From Sinohyriopsis cumingii (lineage: Eukaryota > Mollusca > Bivalvia > Unionida > Unionidae), in the NCBI GenBank assembly GCA_028554795.2, contig CM068827.1, positions 141,757,251-141,821,250 on the forward strand: a DNA stretch of 64,000 nucleotides. The letters are read 5' to 3'. Numbering within the stretch: position 1 is the stretch's first letter; every line of letters starts with the position of its first letter. Positions 18,761 to 29,064 of this stretch are shown one piece after another. The position numbers were made by a program, and so were the translations under genes. The notes beneath the pieces were generated by a model, which searched no databases, was not told the DNA's origin, and saw only the letters and a list, made by a program, of their open reading frames with translations.

Positions 18761-21700
18761 ATGAAACGATCCCATTCATTCGAGAAGAAAGAAGAAGAAG
18801 AAAGTAAGAGGCAGAAACGTGATCTATCGCCTCGTACCAGAGCTGAAATCTTGGCACAAATTCATGCCAGTGATTTTGAAGAGGACATGAGTGAACCAGA
18901 ATTTGAAACCTCTAAACCAAGTTCGTCACCCTTAGTCAACCCTAAAAAATACTATTCCATTCGAGAGACGGAAAAGCGCTCCTCTAGAAAATTTAGAACC
19001 ACGGCTTACACCTACACGGTGAAGTTTAAAGATTTCAAGGCCGACGTACCCTTGGAGAAAGCAGAAGGGTTTATCACCGAGATGTGGGATTCTTTGCTCA
19101 CCGCACTCAAGCGACAATGTCAACCCAAAGAAGACGATCGCTTGACACTATCCATAGATCACGACGGTTTGAAATCCCCTGTTTGGATCGAGTTTAGCAG
19201 ACCCGCAGAACTAACCCCTTCCAAAATCATGGACAAGATTCAACACGTACAACAATCTAATGACCAGTTTGACATCACCGATGGTAAAGCCACACTGAAA
19301 ATGGCTCACGTCTCTCTTCCTCAAGGGACTGGACGCAAAAAGATGTTATTGGTGAACGAGCTTCGCAGCATTAAGCGTAGCCTTGTCCAAATTCACAATC
19401 CTCAAGACCAGATGTGTTTAGCTCGAGCCATCATGGTGGGACGAACCTATGCCAACAAGAACGACACGGCAGAATGGAAAAGAGCCTGGAAAACTATTCG
19501 ACAATCGGACCGAGCCAAACAACGAAACGAAGCAGAACTCCTGTTGCAACAAGCCGGACTGTCCAAAGACACACCCTGTGGCATTCCTGAGATGCAAAAA
19601 TTGCAAGATGCCCTAGCTCCACGCTACACCTTGAAAGTGCACCCTCAAGAAGTGCGCGGGTCTCTGTTGTTTCGAGGCCAAGATTTTAAGGACGGAAAAT
19701 ACATTCATGTCTATCATCACGATGACCATTTCGATACCATTACCAGTATCACCGGATTCCTGGGATATGTTTATTATTGTGAGAAATGTGATTATGGTTA
19801 TAACAATCGAGAGCAACACAAGCATTGTGGATGGAAATGCCCAGGATGTTTGGCCTCTCCACCCTGTCTGAGCGAAGAACCAGTGCCTTGTTCGACTTGT
19901 CTGCGCACGTTTGTCAGCCCTACCTGTTACCAACAACATTTGAAAACACAAGGTTCACAGAAGAAATGTGCTTGTCAACTGCTGAGATTGTGCCCTACCT
20001 GTAGACAAGGCATACTTACCAATAATGCCAAGGCACACGTATGTCGAGGAAAGAAAAAATGTCACATTTGTCACCGCATCGTGGACTTGGAACACCAATG
20101 CTACGTGCAAAAATACCAACCCCCACCAGAGAAAGAGGACGGTCACAAGAAGAAAGGCAATTTCATCTTTTTCGATTTCGAATGCATGCAAGAAACCGGC
20201 ATTCACATTCCTAATTTCTGCGTGGCTCATCGAGCGTGCGAGAAGTGCATTCAAGAACCTATCTTCAGTCATTGCCCTCACTGCAGCAAGATTCCTGGAG
20301 GACGTGAAAAAATCTTTCGGGGACCGAACACATTAGCCGATTTTGCCCCATCGACAAGACGTGGAGCCAAGAGGACATCGAACGTTACGGAGATTGTCAT
20401 CGTCATGCCACGGTGATGGCTCACAATTTCTCCGGATACGATGGACAGTTTCTTTTGAGGTACTATACGGAACATGGCACCGAACGTCCTAAAGTGATTT
20501 TGAACGGAGCCAAAATCATTTTCATGCAAGTGGGACAAGTACAGTTTAAAGATTCGATGAGTTACTTGGCCATGCCTTTGAGCCGAATGCCTAAAACGTT
20601 TGGAATGACAGAAATGGCTAAAGGGTACTTTCCACACTTTTTCAATACGGAAGCCAATCAACATGCTGTTCTACCCCATTTGCCTGAGGCTCACTATTAC
20701 GACCCCGACAACATGCGTACCGAACAACGAGAAGCTTTCTACGCTTGGTACCAAGCTCACGCCTCGGACCCTTTCGACTTTCAGGAAGAAATGTTAAAGT
20801 ATTGTCGTTCCGACGTGGACATTTTACGGCGTTGCTGTGGAAAATTTCGAGAACTGTTCATGGAACACGGAGGGGTCGATCCTTTGAAAGAAGCTTGCAC
20901 CATTGCCAAAGCGTGTTCCTTAGTGTACCGCCAACGATTCATGCCTGAAAACACCGTGGCTGTCATCAGTCCTCAAACGACCAACTATGTCAAGCGTCAA
21001 TACTCGGTCAAAGCCCTACGTTGGTTACATTACTTGTGCGACAAGGAAGACAAATGGATTCAGCATGCCCGCAACGGAGGAGGCGAAAAGACCATCGGAA
21101 CGTATTCGGTCGATGGCTGGGACTTAGAAAACCCCAAGATCGTGTACGAGTTTAACGGTTGCTTATTTCACGGATGTCCCGTCTGTTACCCTGACCGTGA
21201 CACTAAAAATCAGTTTTTACAACGGACCGTGGAAGACTTGTACCAGGACACTTGTCAGCGACGCCTAAAGTTAGAACAGCAAGGATACCAAGTGGTGGAA
21301 ATGTGGGAACACGAGTACGATCACCGTATGAAAACCGATCCCGAGTTTAAACGCCTCGTGGAAAGTTACCAGTTCATGGACCCGTTGAACCCGAGGGATA
21401 GTTTGTACGGAGGAAGGACCAATGCCACCTGTTTGCTGTACCAAGCCGACGAAGAGAAAGGAGAAGAAATCAAATACTTGGACGTGTGTTCGCTGTATCC
21501 CTACGTGTGCAAATATTGTCGCTTTCCCGTAGGGCACCAGCAATTGCTGACGGAACACATCGACCTGAAAAACATTCGACAATACGAAGGCTTGATCAAG
21601 TGCAAAGTTTTGCCTCCCACGAACCTATACCATCCCGTCTTACCTCACCATTGTCAAGGCAAACTGATGTTTCCCTTGTGCCGTACTTGTGCCGAAACGT

Positions 21701-22809
21701 GCAACCAGGACCAACCTTGCCATCACAGCCAGGAAGAACGTGCCTTGACGGTAACCTGGGTCAGCGTGGAATTGTTCAAAGCTCTGGACATGGGATACCA
21801 ACTGTTAGAAGTGTACGAAATTTGCCACTTTCCCAAGACACAACAGTACCACAAGGGTGACCCTACTCAGAAAGGTATTTTCGCCGACTACGTGGATGCC
21901 TTTTTGAAACTGAAACAAGAATCCAGCGGCTATCCTTCCTGGTGTCACACTCCCGAAGACCAAATACAATTCAAAGAGAAATACTACGAACAAGAAGGCA
22001 TCTCTTTAGACCACATCGAAAAAAACGAAGGCAGGCGATCGTTTGCCAAAGTGATGTTAAATTGCTTGTGGGGTAAAATGGCACAACGACCGTGTTTACC
22101 CAAGACGGAATATTTGACAGAACCTTCCCGCTACTTCCAGATGATTCACGACAAAACCAAATACATGAAACACGTGGACGTCGTTCGAGAGGATTTGATC
22201 TTGGTCAATTACGAAGAAGATCTGGACTTTGTACAAGACGACCCTTTTGGAAATGTCATCATTGCGGCTTACGTGACAGCTCATGCTCGCTTAAAATTGT
22301 ACGAAGCTTTAGAACTGTTAGAAGAACGCGTCCTGTACTTTGACACGGACAGTTGCATTTACATCCATCACCCGATTCGACATCACCCTGACATCGAAGG
22401 AGACCGTTTAGGAGCCTGGACAGACGAGCATCCCGACGACAAGATTCTAAGTTTCGTCAGTGGCGGTCCCAAAAATTACGGCTACGAATACCGGGACAAA
22501 CAAGGAGAAGTGCACACGACGTGCAAAGTGAAAGGACTGACTCTGAATCATCGTACCAGTCGAGTGGTCAACTTTGGGGTATTGAAAGAAGCCTTGCAAT
22601 CGGGAGAGGATGGAAACTTTAAAGTGACCACCTATCAACCGAACAAGATTGTACGTTTACCCACTCACCACATCGTCAGTCGACCCTTGGAAAAAGTCTA
22701 TCAAATTGTATACCAGAAGCGAGTGAGACTTCCCAATCACTTTACGTTGCCGTACGGTCACGGCGGTATTGGTCTGTATATAAAAAGGAACCCTAGGCAA
22801 GATCGATAG
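18761..22809 (+). CDS. polB: Protein-primed family B DNA polymerase, split by one frameshift
   Basis: Replicase of the element. First part (18761-20416): a charged N-terminus, a globular region, a Cys/His-rich zinc-binding region (about residues 340-450), then exonuclease I (FIFFDFECMQ, near residue 470). Second part (from about 20345, open to 22809): exonuclease II (AHNFSGYDGQFLLRYY), exonuclease III (YCRSDVDIL), motif A (DVCSLYP), motif B (KVMLNCLWGKMA), motif C (YFDTDS), and the late GGPKNYGYEY block. The frames part at GATTTTGCCCC near 20340; the protein path continues in the other frame 70 bases before that frame's first ATG (20413). Apart from this break all catalytic motifs are present. 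Confidence 0.93.
22773..22786 (+). promoter_or_regulatory. TATA box inside the end of polB
   Basis: CTGTATATAAAAAGGAACC, overlapping the last codons of polB and about 55 bp before the ATG at 22836. The same arrangement, with a TATA box in the tail of the previous gene, recurs at 24020, 25012, 25455 and 27271. Confidence 0.6.
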
Positions 22810-22835
22810 TTCATTGTTCATTGAAGTAACTTACC

Positions 22836-23182
22836 ATGTCGTTGACGAAGAAGAAACCAGATTGGTTTGGCTTGCACCCAAGAGGTGGCCCAGTATGCAC
22901 GAGAGTTATTCAAGGAAAAAAGTTACTTTTCAACCCGTGTTAGTGACGGTGCCAGAAGAACCCGTCACCCAGGACGGGACTGTCGTGGACAGGCCTGAAA
23001 GACCCTCTCGGGAGGACACTTGTGTGACCTTACCCCCTACTATAGAACTGGTTAGAACTTTACCCAAAACATGTTGTACAGACACTTGTGTTTATTCCAC
23101 GTTCATGGTTATCATGTGCCTTTTATTCTTGTACTTAAGCCTTTGGCTTTTATGTATTTTTGTCTTTCGTATTCATGTTTGA
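22836..23182 (+). CDS. Small single-pass membrane protein, possibly frameshifted
   Basis: Two overlapping frames look protein-like. The first runs from ATG 22836 (MSLTKKKPDWFGLHPRGG) for 35 codons to a TAG. The second is open to TGA at 23180 and encodes a Pro/Thr-rich middle, a Cys cluster and a hydrophobic helix (FMVIMCLLFLYLSLWLLCIF) near the C-terminus. If separate, the second could start at ATG 22893. A single-base shift near 22935 could join them. AATAAA follows at 23193, so this gene seems to use ordinary polyadenylation. The gene is absent from copy 1. Function unknown. Confidence 0.55.
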
Positions 23183-23192
23183 AAAAAAACAT

Positions 23193-23225
23193 TCAATAAA
23201 CGTGTTCTGAAAAAAAGTATATAAA
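23193..23225 (+). promoter_or_regulatory. Poly(A) signal and ATPase TATA box
   Basis: AATAAA at 23193 after the membrane-protein gene, then GTATATAAACTC at 23216-23227, about 50 bp before the ATPase ATG. Confidence 0.6.
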
Positions 23226-23271
23226 CTCTTGTCTTGTTTGTTTTCGTGTCACAAGTGACATTTCTCACACT

Positions 23272-24015
23272 ATGGCTACCTCTGCTGTCTCTGCTCCCTC
23301 TTCCTCTACTGTCAAAGTCATCGACGAACACTTAGATCGTGCCAGTTGTGAGACTTTGTATCTTCGCCATCCCTTTAACATGCTCATTGCTGGACCTAGC
23401 GGTTCAGGCAAAACCGAATTCGTCAAACGTTTGATCGAACATAAACATCATTTGATCGATCGACCCCCTCAACGAATCGTGTGGTGTTACAAAGAGTGGC
23501 AATCGGCGTACAGCCTCTTGCGAGAAAGTCAAGGCGATTCTATCGTGTTTGTGGAAGGCATTCCTAAAGAAGACGACGGTATCGTCTCTGACTCCCGTCA
23601 AACCCATTTGGTCATTTTCGACGACATGTTAGGAGAAGACGAAGAAGAAATTAAACTGTGGTTCACGCGCAAAGGGCATCATCGTAATGCCAGTGTCGTT
23701 TACATCACCCAAAATTTGTTTCAACAAAGTAAAGCCCATCGCACCATCAGTCTCAATGCGCATTACGTGGTCTTGTTTAAAAGCCCTCGAGATAAATCGC
23801 AAGTGCAAGTCTTAGCCAAACAGTTAGGAACGCCTTGGCTGACTCAGGCGTACGACGATGCCACTCAAACGCCACACGCCTATTTACTCGTCGATTTGAA
23901 ACCTACGACTCCCGAGGATTTGCGATTTCGTACCCACTTGTTTCACCACTGGTGCCAAGACGGAGGGCCTGTCCTGTACACGTCTCCGTCCTCGACTTCA
24001 TTTCACTCCACATAA
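23272..24015 (+). CDS. DNA-packaging ATPase (FtsK/HerA-like, A32 type)
   Basis: 247 residues, complete. A Walker A P-loop GPSGSGKTEFVKRLIEH lies near residue 41 and Walker B HLVIFDDMLGED near residue 114; a later polar block (VVYITQNLFQQS) fits the sensor position of this superfamily. In Polintons, virophages and NCLDVs this family moves genomic DNA into the capsid. The start is chosen at the first ATG after the TATA box. The product ends in a Ser/Thr-rich tail. The frame is undamaged, unlike copy 1, which lost Walker A. Confidence 0.93.
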   Translation: MATSAVSAPSSSTVKVIDEHLDRASCETLYLRHPFNMLIAGPSGSGKTEFVKRLIEHKHHLIDRPPQRIVWCYKEWQSAYSLLRESQGDSIVFVEGIPKEDDGIVSDSRQTHLVIFDDMLGEDEEEIKLWFTRKGHHRNASVVYITQNLFQQSKAHRTISLNAHYVVLFKSPRDKSQVQVLAKQLGTPWLTQAYDDATQTPHAYLLVDLKPTTPEDLRFRTHLFHHWCQDGGPVLYTSPSSTSFHST

Positions 24016-24070
24016 AAAAATCTATAAAAACCTCAGACCCTTTTTCGTCTGTCTCACTCTCAGTGCGAAC

Positions 24071-25015
24071 ATGACGTCCCTTCAGTCGCATCTTCCCGTC
24101 AAATTGATTCGTGCCTTGTATGGCATAAGTCGAGAAAAAGATCCACAAACACGAGCTCGTGTCTTAGAAGCTAGTCTCAAAGAAGTCTTACGATGGTTCA
24201 CGGTGACGGCACGTCAATTACTCCAAGGAATCATTCAGATTCCTCATCAAACCAAACGCTTTTTTGATCGAAACAAAGTCGCTTTGGTCCAACTGGCCGA
24301 TCCCCGCATCGACACTCAAACCAAAAAACAAATCATTTTGAAACCTGGAGGGAGCGGTACTCTAGGAGGGGTCATCATTCGCTCACTCTTAAGATGGGAT
24401 CCTAATGCCCCCAAAGTTATACCCAAGACAAAAGTCCAACGAAGCCCCAAGAAGAAAAAGACCAGGTCCCCAAGGAGAACTTCTCCAGTGGCAGGACCCT
24501 CCTATGACCAGACACTACCACCCCGGAAAAAGAAAAGAAGCCCCCAGAAAAAGAAACAGAGGAAAAGTCCCCAGAAAAAGAAAAGTCCACAGAAAACTAG
24601 TCGCAAGAGAGGCACTTCGGCCAGGACGCAACCTTACACTCGCAAACCACGATCTGCCACGGCTGTGACTGCGTCTCCGGCAGCCTCACGTTCATCCACT
24701 TCTCCGTTAATGACACCCAGAACTGAAGAGTACTTGGAGACGTTGATCACACCAAGAACTTCTCCGTTGATGACCCCCAAAAGAACTTCCCCAGTGGCAG
24801 GACCTTCCAATTTAGTGGCAGTGGCTGCTGCTCACAAAGTACCTTCTCCCAAAATCAAAGTTCAAGAAAGATCGGGCATGTTACAAAGTTTACTGGATTT
24901 GTCCAAGCAAGAACTGGCTCGATTTAGTCCATTACGTACCCCTGCTCGACGTGTCATGCCTGTCCTCAAACTAATACGACGCCAAGACAATCAGTGGCGA
25001 CGCGTTCCAGTATAA
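24071..25015 (+). CDS. Basic protein with Ser-Pro-Lys repeats, probable DNA-binding core protein
   Basis: 314 residues. The N-terminal 110 residues form a conserved, probably helical region (LIRALYGISREKD through GGVIIRSLLRWDP). The middle is rich in SPKK, SPRR and SPQKKK motifs, like those that bind the DNA minor groove in histone H1 tails, and repeats TSPLMTP. A conserved C-terminus (LDLSKQELARFSPL and VLKLIRR) follows. By its charge and its place among virion genes it may condense DNA in the particle, as adenovirus core proteins do; that is inference. TATA box CTATAAAAACC lies at about 24022. Copy 1 has lost the whole basic middle. Confidence 0.7.
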   Translation: MTSLQSHLPVKLIRALYGISREKDPQTRARVLEASLKEVLRWFTVTARQLLQGIIQIPHQTKRFFDRNKVALVQLADPRIDTQTKKQIILKPGGSGTLGGVIIRSLLRWDPNAPKVIPKTKVQRSPKKKKTRSPRRTSPVAGPSYDQTLPPRKKKRSPQKKKQRKSPQKKKSPQKTSRKRGTSARTQPYTRKPRSATAVTASPAASRSSTSPLMTPRTEEYLETLITPRTSPLMTPKRTSPVAGPSNLVAVAAAHKVPSPKIKVQERSGMLQSLLDLSKQELARFSPLRTPARRVMPVLKLIRRQDNQWRRVPV

Positions 25016-25073
25016 AAAGGGCCTGTGACCAAGTCGGGTATCAGTGTTTTTTGGTGCTCCTGAAGACTCAAAG

Positions 25074-25460
25074 ATGTCACCCTCCAGAAAACCCCAAGGA
25101 AAGAAAAGGAAAGGACTGCCACCACGTTTAGCCAAACATGGGGACATGTTATCTGTCCTGTCCAAAGCTTCTCCACCCCTACGAAAAAAACTCATTCAAA
25201 CGGCCTCCAAAGAGGTCATCGATACCGTGTGCGAATGTTGTTTGAACGTTTTGAAAGGCACGATCCCTTTGTCCAAACACCAGAAACAATGCTTAGGCAA
25301 ACATCGTCACGTTCTTCGCCAAATGGTTCAAAAGAAAATTCCCATTCGTCAAAAAAAGAAGATGTTAGTGCAACGTGGAGGTATTTTACCTCTCTTGTTA
25401 GGCCCCATACTGAAAGGAGTCTTGGGAACCATGTTGGGAGGACTGGTGGGAGCAAGATAA
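25074..25460 (+). CDS. Small conserved Polinton protein with Gly/Leu-rich C-terminus
   Basis: 128 residues from ATG 25074. A helical region (LSKASPPLRKKLIQTASKEV), a Cys-containing block (VCECCLNVLKG), a Lys-rich stretch, then RGGILPLLLGPILKGVLG and GLVG at the end. Proteins of this layout sit between ATPase and integrase in many animal Polinton/adintovirus genomes. The amphipathic Gly/Leu end suggests a membrane-active virion peptide; this is inference. TATAAAAAGGGCC at 25012 is its likely promoter, overlapping the previous stop. Confidence 0.75.
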   Translation: MSPSRKPQGKKRKGLPPRLAKHGDMLSVLSKASPPLRKKLIQTASKEVIDTVCECCLNVLKGTIPLSKHQKQCLGKHRHVLRQMVQKKIPIRQKKKMLVQRGGILPLLLGPILKGVLGTMLGGLVGAR

Positions 25461-25508
25461 AAAGGCCTCGGAAGTTCCAAGATCTCAGAATCGACCCCTG
25501 ACAACCCC

Positions 25509-26153
25509 ATGGAAGGACGAAAACTAGCTCTAGTGCCTTACAAACGATGGATGGAATACCATCGGTGGCAAGAACAACACACCCCGCATTTACCTCCCAA
25601 TCCCCATTTGAGCGAGATGTCCCAGTTACAACACGAACTGCAGTCCTTGATGGATCGCCAAGATTTGTCCGAAACAGAAAAATCGCAAAAGTACGGTCAA
25701 CTCTTGCAACGACTGCAACTCTTTCACCAGAAAGCTTTAGACGAAACAGCTGTACCCACTCTGAAAGATTTTAAGACCTTGATGAAAAGTCCAGCACCAT
25801 CACCAGTACCAGTACCAGTACCACCAGTACCAGTGACCAAGACAGAAAAAGGAAAAGAAGAAGAAGAAGAAGGGTTTCAAACTCCACCAGAAAAAGTACG
25901 CAAGTTAACAACACCACCTACCTCCAGAACTGGATGGATTAAAAAGATGATGGCCACCCCTTCTTCATCACAAGAGAAAAAGAAAGTGAAGACAGAAGTG
26001 AAGACAGAAGTGAAACAAGAACCGATATCCCCCGCTCAGACATCCTCCTCCTCTTCAACACCTATTGCCGGTCGCACACGCAAAGCATTGCAATCCAAGA
26101 AAATACCCCAAGAGAAAAAGAGTAGCATCCTCCAAGAGTGGGTGCCTTATTAA
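25509..26153 (+). CDS. Conserved Polinton coiled-coil protein ending in WVPY
   Basis: 214 residues. It opens with a short conserved block (RKLALVPYKRWMEYHRWQ), then a helical coiled coil (LQHELQSLMDRQDLSETEKS onward), a Pro/Val-rich linker, an acidic run, and a basic Ser-rich tail with VKTEVKTEVKQEP repeats, closing in LQEWVPY. This arrangement is known from many animal Polintons next to the preceding small protein. Probably structural; the role is unproven. TATA-like GATAAAAAGGCC lies at 25455. Confidence 0.72.
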   Translation: MEGRKLALVPYKRWMEYHRWQEQHTPHLPPNPHLSEMSQLQHELQSLMDRQDLSETEKSQKYGQLLQRLQLFHQKALDETAVPTLKDFKTLMKSPAPSPVPVPVPPVPVTKTEKGKEEEEEGFQTPPEKVRKLTTPPTSRTGWIKKMMATPSSSQEKKKVKTEVKTEVKQEPISPAQTSSSSSTPIAGRTRKALQSKKIPQEKKSSILQEWVPY

Positions 26154-26176
26154 CACACCAACCAACACAAAAAAAA

Positions 26177-27286
26177 ATGGAAAAAGTCTTAGCCAGCATT
26201 TACTACGATCCCTCCCATCCTGCAGGTTACGCAGGAGTTCAAAAATTGTATCGTGCTGCCAAAACGCAACTGAAAAGTCTCCGTTTACCTCAAGTGCAAC
26301 GATGGTTACAAGAACAAGCTACCTACACTTTACACAAACCCATTCGACGCAAGTTTGCCAGAAGTCGCACCCGAGTGGAAGGCATCGATCATCAATGGCA
26401 AGCCGATTTAGCCGATGTCTCTCATTTGACCAGCTACAATCGTGGCTACAAATATTTGTTTTGTGTCATCGACGTCTTTTCCAAATTTGCTTGGGTCGTA
26501 CCCTTGACTTCCAAATCGAGCAGCGAGTTAGTGCGAGCCCTGCAACGAGTGTTGAAACAAAGCGGTCGTCACCCTCTTCGATGGCAAACGGACAAAGACA
26601 CCGAATTTCTGAACCAAGCTTTCCAAAAAGAATTAAAGAAACGTGACATTCATTTTTTTACCACCGAGAATCCCGAAACCAAAGCCAGCATCGTGGAACG
26701 TTTTCAACGCACTTTGAAAGAACGCATGTGGAAATATTTTACGCATCACCACACTCTGAAGTACATCGACATCTTACCGCACCTGGTGCAAGCGTACAAC
26801 CAATCTTACCATCGAAGCATCGGACGTGCCCCACAAGACGTGACTCCCGACAACGAAGTGCTGGTGTTCGAGCGTCTGTTTGGTACGTCCCCGACGAGGG
26901 CTGTCCCCAAGAAAAGTGGAGAGTTGGCCGTAGGAGATTGGGTGCGCATTGGCAAAGCCAAACGCACTTTTGACAAAGGTTACTTACCTAACTGGACGAC
27001 CGAACTGTTTCGCGTCACTGGACGAGTGCATGGCCGTCATCCTGCCGTCTATAAATTGGAAGACATGAACGGAGAAGTGCTCAAAGGAACGTTTTATTTG
27101 CCCGAGTTACAACGTGTCACCAAAAAAGAAGACGACGTGTACGACATCGAAAGCATTCTCGAACGCAGAACCCGTAAAGTGGGCAAACGACGTGTCAAAG
27201 AAGTCAAAGTACGTAGGAAAGGATATCCGCCCAGTTTTGATTCTTGGATCGACGCTTCGCAAGTCATCGACTATAAAAAGAAGTGA
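26177..27286 (+). CDS. int: Polinton DDE integrase with chromodomain
   Basis: 369 residues from ATG 26177, the first ATG after an A run. It has an N-terminal helical region without a clear zinc finger, then the catalytic core: Asp in QADLADV, Asp in QTDKDTEF, and Glu in ASIVERFQRTLKERM, 34 residues after the second Asp. A strand-rich region follows (VGDWVRIGKAKRTFDKGYLP), then a C-terminal chromodomain-like block (YDIESILERR to RRKGYPPSFDSWIDASQV). The enzyme inserts the element and makes the 6-bp duplication seen at both ends. The frame is intact. Confidence 0.94.
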   Translation: MEKVLASIYYDPSHPAGYAGVQKLYRAAKTQLKSLRLPQVQRWLQEQATYTLHKPIRRKFARSRTRVEGIDHQWQADLADVSHLTSYNRGYKYLFCVIDVFSKFAWVVPLTSKSSSELVRALQRVLKQSGRHPLRWQTDKDTEFLNQAFQKELKKRDIHFFTTENPETKASIVERFQRTLKERMWKYFTHHHTLKYIDILPHLVQAYNQSYHRSIGRAPQDVTPDNEVLVFERLFGTSPTRAVPKKSGELAVGDWVRIGKAKRTFDKGYLPNWTTELFRVTGRVHGRHPAVYKLEDMNGEVLKGTFYLPELQRVTKKEDDVYDIESILERRTRKVGKRRVKEVKVRRKGYPPSFDSWIDASQVIDYKKK

Positions 27287-27291
27287 CTATC

Positions 27292-27705
27292 ATGCCTTTT
27301 CACACAGACGCAGCTACGTCGACCACTCCTCCTTCCCCTAGTTCTTCTGTGCAAGATTTACAAAAACAACCCTTGTGGGTGTGGTGTGGAGAACGTGTGC
27401 CTAAAACGCAAATCGTCTTTTTCTGCCAAATCTTCGTGGTGTATTGTGTCATCGGGGCAGCCATCGCCAATTTGAGTTTGCAACAAGGAGACAAACAATT
27501 GTGGACCATTTTATTGAGCAGTTGCATCGGTTACCTGCTTCCTAATCCCTCCCTGAAATTCACCTCGAACGGGAACCACGGGAACCTTGTGTCCAGTGCC
27601 AGTGCCAGTCACCACTCCAACCACAACCAGAACCCCATTTTGGGCGGAGACACGCCTCTGACGTCCACTAACCCCTCGGACAGCCACAGAACTCTGGAAT
27701 TATGA
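27292..27705 (+). CDS. Two-helix membrane protein conserved in animal Polintons
   Basis: 137 residues. After a short Ser/Thr-rich start comes LWVWCGERVPKTQIVFF and two hydrophobic segments (IFVVYCVIGAAIANLSL and LWTILLSSCIGYLLPNP), then a polar Ser/Asn/His-rich tail. The hairpin layout and the SSCIGYLLPNP signature recur at this place in Polintons of other animals. It starts 6 bp after the integrase stop, with CTATAAAAAG at 27271 as possible promoter, and its TGA overlaps the ATG of the next gene. Confidence 0.75.
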   Translation: MPFHTDAATSTTPPSPSSSVQDLQKQPLWVWCGERVPKTQIVFFCQIFVVYCVIGAAIANLSLQQGDKQLWTILLSSCIGYLLPNPSLKFTSNGNHGNLVSSASASHHSNHNQNPILGGDTPLTSTNPSDSHRTLEL

Positions 27706-28624
27706 GTCACCAAAACCAATTTTACTTAACTTTACCCGGTGACAGTTCCATGGAGGTGTTTCCCAGAACACGTTGTGCTGTTACACGGCCAAATTACCTC
27801 AAGCCATCTAGTTAGATCACGAAGCCCATTGGGAAGTGGCTTTAGTAGAAATGATTCACCCGACCCAAGTCCTCAATGTCCTTCCCAATCAAAATTTTTT
27901 TGATGTGGAAGTTCATGACGAGCAAATGCAACAGTGGATGGATAGCAATGTCAAATATGACAAGAAAACCCGTACACAAAAGTACACCACCTATCACTTG
28001 TTCATTCCCCCAGGCTATTATTTTAGTGGTCAACATTTGGTCAGCACCATAACCTCCAGGTTTAATGTCGTGTTTCTGAAAGCTTTGGAGCATGTCAACA
28101 AAAGTGTCACCATGGAGTACCACAAAACAGCTCGTCGCTTCTTGATGAAATTTGAACGGAGTAAAATCATGTCCATTTTATTTTGTCCTGAATTGTTTGA
28201 CATGTTGGGCGGAGACATGGACATGAGAAAGACCATGCTCAAGAAAAACGAATTACCCATCGTTTACGACAACGAGTCTTTTAGCAAGTTATTTCGTGCC
28301 CCGGTAGAACTGAACCAAGGACTGAATTTGATGTTTGTGTACTCCGATGTGGTGGAGTATAACGTGGTGGGACACACCTCCGTACCGTTACTGCGTGTCA
28401 TTCCTTTCAAAGTAGATTCTGCCACGGACGCTGACGAGGAAGGTGGAAACACTTACCACGTCCACCGCGAATTTGTACATCCTCACTATTTGCCTGTCAG
28501 TAAGTCGTATTTGGACATGGTCAACATTGCTATAAAAGGAGATCTGGGACAAAATATTCCATTCACCAAAGGAAAAGTCACGGTGAAACTCCATTTTCGA
28601 AAACGGTTCTCTCACGACTCGTAA
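27702..28624 (+). pseudogene. Minor (penton-like) capsid protein, broken near the N-terminus
   Basis: Begins at ATG 27702, matching the opening of copy 1 (QFYLTLPxDSSM). A base is missing near 27765 relative to copy 1, and a TAG replaces a Gln codon near 27810, so the first 45 codons are separated from the long open part at 27836-28624. That part includes LFIPPGYYFSGQHLV, LNQGLNLMFVYSDVVEYNVV and the closing VKLHFRKRFSHDS. The family forms capsid vertices in Polintons and adintoviruses. As it stands the gene would not make a full protein. Confidence 0.85.
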
Positions 28625-28631
28625 GTAAGTC

Positions 28632-29048
28632 ATGTATCCAGTGTACCGAGGGGTTGCTCGACAGCGAGGACACGGTTTAGGAGACATGTTAAAATCGGCC
28701 TTTCGTTCGGTGGCCCCGGTGTTGAAACCGATGGTGACACGCGGATTGCACGCCTTGAAAGATGCGGTACTGACGCAAGGCAAAGAATTTCTCCAAAATG
28801 TCATCATCTACAAACAAAACCCTAAAGAAGCCTTCATGAGGGCAGGCAAAAATGTCTTGCTGCAAACGGGTAAAGACATTTTAGGCCAACGAGAAACACC
28901 TATAAATGCCCTGCACGCTACCAAGTCAGGCATTCAGCAAGGACAAGGCAGAAAGAGACGACGAAGAAAACACCCTTTCACCAGACTTCAAGCGAGAAAG
29001 GCCAAGAAAAGAAGAACCGTTCGAGACTTAGACGTTTTCGATTATTGA
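28632..29048 (+). CDS. Small basic virion-type protein
   Basis: 138 residues opening MYPVYRGVARQRGHGLGDML, then an amphipathic helix region (FRSVAPVLKPMVTRGLHALK), a Gln/Lys-rich middle, an Arg/Lys cluster (GRKRRRRKHP) and the closing RDLDVFDY. It lies between minor and major capsid genes, separated from the former by 8 bp. The Gly/Arg opening and position match small proteins of other animal Polintons, sometimes likened to adenovirus core or cement proteins; that comparison is inference. Confidence 0.72.
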   Translation: MYPVYRGVARQRGHGLGDMLKSAFRSVAPVLKPMVTRGLHALKDAVLTQGKEFLQNVIIYKQNPKEAFMRAGKNVLLQTGKDILGQRETPINALHATKSGIQQGQGRKRRRRKHPFTRLQARKAKKRRTVRDLDVFDY

Positions 29049-29064
29049 GAAAAGAGACAAAAAA

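Noticed and set aside
26177-27286. Integrase as evidence of an endogenous retrovirus
   Set aside because: No gag, protease, RT or LTR is linked. The gene lies between Polinton virion genes in an element with a 6-bp duplication and long inverted repeats.
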